Of a stretch of 64,000 bases of DNA, positions 1 to 9,000 are shown piece after piece; positions within the stretch are counted from its first letter, which is position 1, and each line of letters starts with the position of its first letter. The notes below the pieces were generated by a model that was not told the origin of the DNA, made no database searches, and was given only the letters and a program-made list of their open reading frames with translations. A program made the position numbers and the translations under genes. This stretch comes from Syntrophobotulus glycolicus DSM 8271 (lineage in GTDB: Bacteria > Bacillota > Desulfitobacteriia > Desulfitobacteriales > Syntrophobotulaceae): the NCBI RefSeq assembly GCF_000190635.1, contig NC_015172.1:1488001-1552000 (forward strand), given 5' to 3'.

Positions 1-3000
1 CGGATGCCGCGGCGGTGATCACCCATCTTAACGAGAATTATTGCAGCGTGACCGCCCTCACGACAGGGAATACGGCAGGGGTTTCCGTCCCAGTGACCGG
101 ATGGGAGGGGGATGATTCCGCTCCCTATAACCCGGAGGTTGCCGGCAGCTATAGCTTCAGGGCCCAGCTGGGGGATATCCCTGCCGGCTATGCGCTGGGA
201 GAAGGAGTTACCGCAACAGTGGAGGTAACGGTGACGAACGTGACCGCCATCACGGTAAATAGAAGTAACTCAACGGTCAGCCCATCTATTCCGGTAACTT
301 TTACCGCTGTGGTGAGCGGTATCGGAGAGTATAACAGTACAGTAGAATGGAGTATTGTAGAACCGGTGGTCGAAGGCACCACCATTTCCGAAGGGGGTGT
401 GCTCAGTATCGCTTCCGGCGAAACCGCCGGCACGCTGACAGTGAAAGCAACATCTCAGGCTGATCGCAATCAATATGCTACGGCGAGCGTATCGGTCATA
501 ACGGTTTCTTCGATTTCCCTATCGCCGGCCAGCTCTACGGTGGCTCCGGGCGGGAAAGTTACGTTGACTCCTTCAATGTCGGGTAATAATATTTCCACCA
601 CGCGAAAAGTAACTTGGAGCATTGACGGGAATTCTTCATCAAATACAAAACTCAGTGCATCCGGCAGTCAGATGCTCAGCACAAAGCCGACACTGACCAT
701 AGGATCCGATGAGACGGCAACTGCTATTACAGTGACAATTACATCTGACAACGATAAGTCAAAAAGCGCTTCCGCCACGATAACGATCAAGCCTGTTCCT
801 GACGAAACGCTCAATAAGGCCATTGCGGCAATCCTTCATCAAAACGAAGGATATCAAGTGACTCTCAGCGATCTTCAAGGTCTTACTACTCTCGATTTGT
901 CTGATAGAGAAATTACGGACATTTCGGCGTTGGCGAACGCTACAAACCTTGAAAATCTGAACTTAAGCGGAAACCCTATTATCGAATCCACCTATTCGGC
1001 GCTTGGCAGTTTGACAAAGGTTAAGGAATTGAATCTCAGTAATTGCATGAACCGCGGGATGAGAGGCCTTATGCCCAGTGGTTTGCTAACTGCTCTAAAA
1101 AAAATGAGCGCTCTGGAAATATTGGATATTTCACAGAACAATTTAATGAGGGGAATATCATCTGGTAATACGCTGGGCAGCTTGAAATCACTGGACATAT
1201 CAGATAACGCCATTTACGCATTAAAATTAGCCGGCAACAGTTGTGTAGCAGGCAAGGAATACATGCCAAACTTGGAGCAGTTAGATATTTCCGGAAATTA
1301 TCTGGATATATCCGACAGCGAAGTATCCGCCGAAATACAGTCTTTGGCAAATTCGGGCGTAACTGTTACGTATGAGTCCCAGAAGGACCTTTCCGCGCTG
1401 TACGCTATTTCACTTATAAACTACGGCGGAAAAGCGGTTTATTTTGATAATACGACAAAAACCGCAGATTTAGGCAGTGTCGTGGCCGGGAAGTCGGATA
1501 TAAAACTTGTCAGCTTTGCCGGGGCGTCCACGGTCAGCATCGCGGGAGAAAGCTATTCCGCCGACGTGATCGCCACTTCTCCGGAGATCGCCGTTGATTT
1601 TGAAGAAGGCAATAACATCTTCCAAATCACAAGCACACACGCCAACGGAGATACCTCAACCTACACCGTGCACTACACCGGCGAAGGCCTGCCGTCAAAC
1701 GAGGCAGGGATAAAGGATGCAAATCTATATATCGCGCTATGCGGCCTGCTGGGCAAGGAACCGACGGAGACCATCACAATTGCCCAACTGAACGGTCTGT
1801 ATGTGAACGGGGGCTGGCTTGACCTGAGCGGTTTGGCTATTGCCGACGCTTCCGGCCTTCAATATGTCACAAGAACGAAGACCTTGAGTTTGGACAATAA
1901 TCAGCTTGCGGATTTGCCGGACTTAAGCGGGCTAACCGCACTGGATAGTTTAAGCTTAAATAACAACCAGTTTACGGAGATTCCCGTTACCCTAAACGAG
2001 ATCCCGACGCTAACCGTATTGTATCTGAATGACAATAGGCTGACAGCACTCAACGGCCGCCTTGACAAGCTGACGGCACTAAAGACCTTATACCTAGATG
2101 GAAACCGGATCACCGATTTTACCGATCTGGTATCCAGCAACAGCGGCTTGGGCTCACTGAGCGCCCTTCACCTCCAGAAAAACGGCCTGGCGGCTTTGCC
2201 TGGGGACTTAAGCCGGCTCAGCAGCCTGACCGCCCTTTACATTGGGGGCAATCTTTTTACAGAGATTCCGGCAGGCGTGTTCACCTTGTCCGCTTTGGAA
2301 ACATTGGATTTTTCCACTTGCAAGGTAACGGAGCTTCCGGCGGGTTTGGCCAGTCTTAACAACCTGAAAGCTATTCATGCCGATTATAACGCCATCAGCG
2401 TCATTGATACGGCTCTGAGCGGGATGACTTCATTGTTGAGCATTGACCTTACCGCCAACGGCCTCACCGTTATTCCCGATAATGTGCTCTCCATCAAGTC
2501 GCTGACAGGCCTTAGCCTCGACAGCAATTCGCTCAAAACAATCCCGGGGAACCTCGCCAATCTGGAAAACCTTCAAGGAATTTCGCTGGACGGCTGCTTG
2601 CTTACCGAGATTCCCGCCGTGCTGTTGGAAATGAGTAAACTTTCTAGCATTTCGCTTTCCAACAACAGCATTGAAAATATGGATGTGGACTGGAGCCGGC
2701 TGACAAACCTGAGACAGCTCTATCTGGACTATAACCGGTTGGGAAATGTCGCTTCGGACCTCAGCAAAACGGCCTTGAACAGTCTTTCCCTTGACTATAA
2801 CTTGATCACCGCTCTCTCTGTAGAGCAGGTAAATAACCTGCCCGATACCCTCCAGGGATCAAGCATGAGTCTCAAGTACAATTTCATCAAATGGAACGAG
2901 GCAGTGGAAGAGGCGCTGATAAGTAAAGACCCAAGATATGCCTCCACAATAAATCTGGCTAAGGCCTATGTTATGTATTTCGCGGCTTTGAAAGAAATCG

Positions 3001-6000
3001 GCTTGGAGGGGCAGGACAACGTGCAGGTTGCCACCAGCCCCACGACCCGGAACAGTTTGACTGTAATGGTTTCAGAGGGAACCGGGAGCATTAAGCTTAC
3101 GCCGCAGGCTGTTTTTGCGGACACGGTCATTACCTGCAACGGTGCAAATTACCATAGCGGGGAGGAAATATCGTTCTCCGGCCTGACCCCCGGCAAAAAT
3201 AGCGTAGTCCTTCAAACATCGAACGAATACGACAATTCTGCCGTTGTTTATCATATCACAGTCTTTGTAGCCGGCGGAGACATGGGGGCGGAGTTTCCAA
3301 CCAGCGGGCACGAATATGAAGTTCAGCTAAAAATTCTTCAAAAGGCCTCGAATTCCGGGTCCATGGCCGCCGCCTACGTTGATAAAACCGGAACCATCGA
3401 AGTAACGCAGGACGGGGAGATCTATCTGTATTTCACAACCTATGTTCCGGAATGGTTATCTGACGTAAAGTATAAATCAGCAGAAAGTACAGCCGCTTAT
3501 ATCGATACGGAAATCGTGGAATCCACATCGTCATCGTTGCGGCATAAAATCCCCATATCCAACATCACCGACTTTGTTTATATTACCGGCTACGTGGTTC
3601 CAATGGGCTACGCTCCCGAATTCCGCTTGGTGTTTGATCCGGATACCCTTGTCGATCTCACTACCGGTACGGGAGTGGAAATCTATAACCCTGACAAGGA
3701 TGCCAAAGTCACCATTACAGATGTGGATGGCGTGGTTACCGTTGGGGCCGGCAACTTGTCTGACCTATTGCAGACAGACAACGCGGCCCTGCAGATAGGC
3801 AGCGATATCACAGTAAGCTTCCCTGTCGGATATCTGCGCTCCATTCTGGATAGCAACGGTGGATCGGAAATCAAGCTGGAGCAAACCACCGCAAAAACGG
3901 ACAACATCGTCACCAGTGACGGAGAGTCGATTGTGACTGCCATGGACCTGAGCCTTCTTGTTGGAGAAGGCAAATACACAAACGAGTTTGGCGGAACAGT
4001 TAAAGTTACCGTTACTTTAACTAATGAGCAGGTTTCTCAGCTTCAAGACAGCGCTTCCAGAAAGATTTGCTATTACAATGAAAGCACGCAAGAGCTGGAA
4101 CTGCTTACAAGCAACTTCGATTGGGAAACCAAGACGGCTTCCTTCTATACTACACATTTAAGCACCTTTGTGATAGTCGCCACGTCAACAGCCTCCGACG
4201 GTAACGGGGATACCATAGCCGACGGGACCTACACCATAGACGCCGATGCCATGCATGAGACCCAGGAAAACACCTACTCCATGACGAACCAGTTCATCAC
4301 CGAACCAACGACCTTAACCGTAGAAGATGGCCAACTCACGGCCACCATGGTTTGGCACAGGACAGAACTGATCACGATGAATATGGTAAAGGGCCTGTGG
4401 TACAAAGACAGCCAGGGAGAAATGATCCCTGTGCCTGGAGTACCTTCGGAAGACACGGAAACATTGACCGTGACCATACCTATAGAAAGCCTAACCGAGC
4501 CTACGCTCTTCCAAGTTTATGCGCCTCAAGGCATGGGTGAAAGCAGGCCCTACTTTAAACTGGTCTTCAATACCGACACTTTGGTCAAAATAGAGGACCA
4601 GCTGGACCCTGACCATCTGCCCAACGGGGCCTACACCATAGATGCCGATGCCATGCATGAGACCCAGGAAAACACCTACTCCATGACTAACCAGTTCATC
4701 ACCGAACCAACGACCTTAACAGTAGAAGACGGCCAACTCACGGCCACCATGGTTTGGCACAGGACAGAACTGATCACGATGAATATGGTAAAGGGCCTGT
4801 GGTACAAAGACAGCCAGGGAGAAATGATCCCTGTGTCCGGAGTACCTTCGGAAGATACGGAAACACTGACCGTGACCATACCGATAGAAAGCCTAACCGA
4901 GCCTACGCTCTTCCAAGTTTACGCACCGCAGGGCATGGGTGAAAGCAAGCCCTACTTCAAACTGGTCTTCAACCTGGATACCCTGAGCAGGGTGACGGGG
5001 GAAGATGATATTGAAATAACGTCATTTGAGGCCATATCCATTGATGCCGGTGCTGCCCCTTCGGTAGCTTATGGGGACGCTGCGGCGGTCATCACCCATC
5101 TCAATACCAATTACGCCAGCGTAACCGCAAACGATGGTGCGGTTTCCGTTCCGGTGGCCGAGTGGACAGATACGGACAGCTATAACCCGTCTGTCGCCGG
5201 CAGTTATACCTTTACAGCGGTTTTAGGCGCAATTCCCGAAGGCTATGCCAATACGTCAGGGATTGCCGCCACGGCGGAGGTTGTGGTGAAAACCCCGGCC
5301 GAAGTGCCGGTAAGCATTCCCGACGCCAACCTGAAGGCCGCCATTAAGGCAGCCCTGGAAAAACCCGGCGATCATATCATCACCATGGGGGAGATGGAAA
5401 GCCTGACCTCTTTGGATGCGTCTGACCGGGAAATCAAGGACCTGACTGGCCTGTGGACTGCCGTCAACCTGGAAACGCTGAATCTGAGCGGCAACCCGCT
5501 GGGAGCGGACGTGAAAGGGACACCCGCCTACGATAACATCTTCAGCGGTCTGGAAAACCTTGCGAAACTTGAATATCTGGGCATAAGCCACTGCGCACTG
5601 GGTGTAGGGGGAAGCGCCAACATCCCCTCCTCACTGCAGAATTCCGTCGTTGACCTGAGAAATCTGGTTACCTATGATCTTTCCAACAACCAGATAGACG
5701 GCTACTATATGATAACGCAGTCTCTCCCCAAATTGCGGAATCTTGACCTTTCTGAAAACAACCTTTGCGAACTTACTATTGTTTCCACAGGTTACCTTCC
5801 CGTCATTGAACACATTAACTTAAACGGGAACTATATCTATCTTGCCGAAGGGCAGGAGGGCTATGAGAGTCTGGTTGAGATCGGCCTGGATAAAATTGAT
5901 GCCGGCGATATGAAAAATCTGGCTATGCTGAAGTCTCTTCGCGTGGCTAAGACTGGCGGGACAGTCACCTCTAATTATTGGGAATATACGGCCGGTGAAG

Positions 6001-9000
6001 AAGCGGAAGAAATTGACGCCGGCCAAATTTTTGGCGGCTCCATTACCTTTGCCTGCATGAGTTATGCTGGAGCTGATTCCGTGAAGGTGACGGTAAACGG
6101 AGAGGCCTATACCGCTCAGAATTTCACGTATGGGATCTTTGCCGTCCCCATCACCGTATCCGGCTTACCGGCCGGAGAAAATACTATCTCCATCCATGCG
6201 GCACATATGAACGGTACGGATACTTTTGATTACACGCTGAAGTTCACGGTGGCCGCCGTCCCCAGCCTTGAAGGATCGGCCGGTATTCAGGATGCCGTCC
6301 TGCAAAAAATAGTCTGCGATAGGCTGGGAAAAGATTACACCACTTATGTCGTTACCAAGGGCGATATGGCCTCATTGACGGGAACCATAAGTTCCACCGC
6401 ATTTACAAATCTTGAGGGATTGCAGTATGCTACGGGGCTTACATCTTTGACTCTGGGTGGCACATTTGTAAGCTATCCCGATCTGAGTGGCATAACCGGC
6501 CTTACAAGTCTGGCCCTGAGAGGCTCCATGGCGGCGACCCCTCCCAGCCTGAGCAGTCTGACCGAACTCAAAACCTTAACTGTTGCGACGACGCCTTTTA
6601 CAGCGTTTCCCAGTTTGGAAGGGCTGACCAAACTCACAACATTAACCATTCAAAACAATACAAAACTTGCAGGCTCGCTTCCGAACCTCGCGAACTGCCA
6701 AGCCCTGACCAAGCTTACCATTACCAGTACCCCCGGTCTTACCGTTCCGCAGGCAATTACCGAGGTGCCTCTGACAAATCTGCAGATGGATTACAATAAT
6801 CTGACATCGATCCCGGATTATATCGGACAGATAGAAACACTGACAACTCTAAACTTGAGTTCCAACAGCCTGACGGAACTTCCTGATTTAAGCGGCTTAA
6901 CTTTACTGACAGGGCTAACTTTAACGACAAATCGCTTTACCGATATTCCTTCAACAGTAGCGCAACTGACTTCGCTGAAAAACCTTAATCTGGGCAAAAA
7001 TCCGATCTCCCTTGTTCAGACCGATCTCAATGGCCTGCAGGCGCTGACAAGTTTAGATCTCTCAGGATGCGGACTGACGGAATTCCCAGGGGATATTCCG
7101 AAACTGGCAAATCTGACCACGCTTTACTTGCAAAACAATAAGCTGACTGCTCTGGAAGGTTCTATGACGGGCTTGTCCAAGCTTGCCACTTTGCGCATCG
7201 ATAACAACAGGTTTGACACTTTACCGATGGAGATCAAAGCACTTGGGGCGCTAAGCACTTTCTACGCCTCCGGAAACTACCTGACAGAGATAGAAGATGA
7301 GAATTTCTTTGCCGGTTTTCCGAAGCTGACGACTGTCCAACTGGGGAACTATATCAAATGCACCTACGCCAGTTCCACTTATACTCCGCTTGCTGGTTCC
7401 TCAGCGGCGAAAGCGCTTGCCAAGCTGAAGGAAATCCGTCCGACAGCTAACGTAACGTTTTCCATGGATACCGTTACGAGTCGTACAAGCAGCGATAGCG
7501 ATACCATTTACGCCGGGTTGAAAGCGCTTACAACAAGTGCGGGTACGCCTGAAGGACACTTTGATTACTACGAATGCTCGGAAGCGGAACGGCTGCGCCG
7601 GGAGTTGGCGATTTATGTTCCAAAGGACACCTCCAGCATTACCGTTACCGCCACCGGCATTTATGCGGACACTGCAATCAAAGTCGGAAATGAAACGATA
7701 ACGAGCGGTACGCCCTTCGCCGTGGACGGACTGGTCAACGGTCCCAACATCGTCCGTATTGATACGCATAATCCGGCCGGTGATGATACGGTCAGTTATA
7801 ACCTGACAATTTATGTTGGTTCTTACACGGAAGATGAGGAATTCCCGCAGGAAGGGAAACAGTATCAGATCCAGGCGGCAACCTATAAGGAAAGGGAACA
7901 AACCCTTTCCATGGCTAATCAATATATAGAAAAAACAGTTTCCTTCACTTACCACGACGGGCAATATGAGGTGCTCGTTACAACCAACAGGAACGATTAT
8001 TTCCAGAATTTCAGATACCGGAATGCAGAGGGAGAGTTGGTTGACGCCGAGATAGTCGCCACGGGCACGCCAACCGCTTTATCTGCCACCTACAGGGCGT
8101 ATGTGGATTCACTTGAGGATGATTTGTATATCGAATCGTATGTTATCCCCATGGGCTATGCGCCGGTTTTCCGACTGGTGTTTAATATGGATACCATCGT
8201 CGATATCACCCAGGGCGAAGACGATCCCGGCCAACCTTTGGACCCTGACCATCTGCCCAACGGGACCTACACCATAGACGCCGACGCCATGCATGAGACC
8301 CAGGAAAACACCTACTCCATGACCAACCAGTTCATCACCGAACCAACGACCTTAACCGTTGAAGACGGCCAAATTACGGCTACCATGGTCTGGCACAGGA
8401 CAGAACTGATCACGATGAATATGGTAAAGGGCCTGTGGTACAAAGACAGCGAGGGAGAAATGATCCCTGTGCCCGGAGTACCTTCGGAAGACACGGAAAC
8501 ATTGACCGTGACCATACCTATAGAAAGCTTAACCGAGCCTACGATCTTCCAGGTTTACGCACCGCAAGGCATGGGTGAAAGCAGGCCCTACTTTAAACTG
8601 GTCTTCAACCTGGATACCCTGAGCAAGGCGGGAGACCCTGACCCTGACAAGATACCGGTGAAAGAAATCTCCGCCGATCAGGACACGGTGACCATCGGCC
8701 GGAACGATATTCAAGGCTATACCGACCGGACGCAGAATATTGGCCTGAATTTCGGGGATGCTTCCATCACCATTCCGCTGCAATACCTGGATTCCTATTT
8801 GGCTGGAGATCCCAGCGGAACAGGCAGCCTGCAGCTGCAAAAATCTGAAGCGGCAGAGAATGAGAAGCAAGGGGTGATCAGCATCCTGACGGGTAACGAC
8901 ACCCTGGTGGGAGCTATTGAGCTGAATCTGAGCCTGATTTCCGGCGCAAACGCACAGCCTGTCACCGATTTGGGCGGCCGGATCAAGGTCACTCTCTCCC

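Noticed and set aside
7401-7964. 187-codon open frame on the minus strand within the giant surface gene
   Set aside because: It lies wholly antisense to clear NEAT/LRR coding sequence, has no ribosome site, and reads as an unrecognisable chain; a composition shadow.
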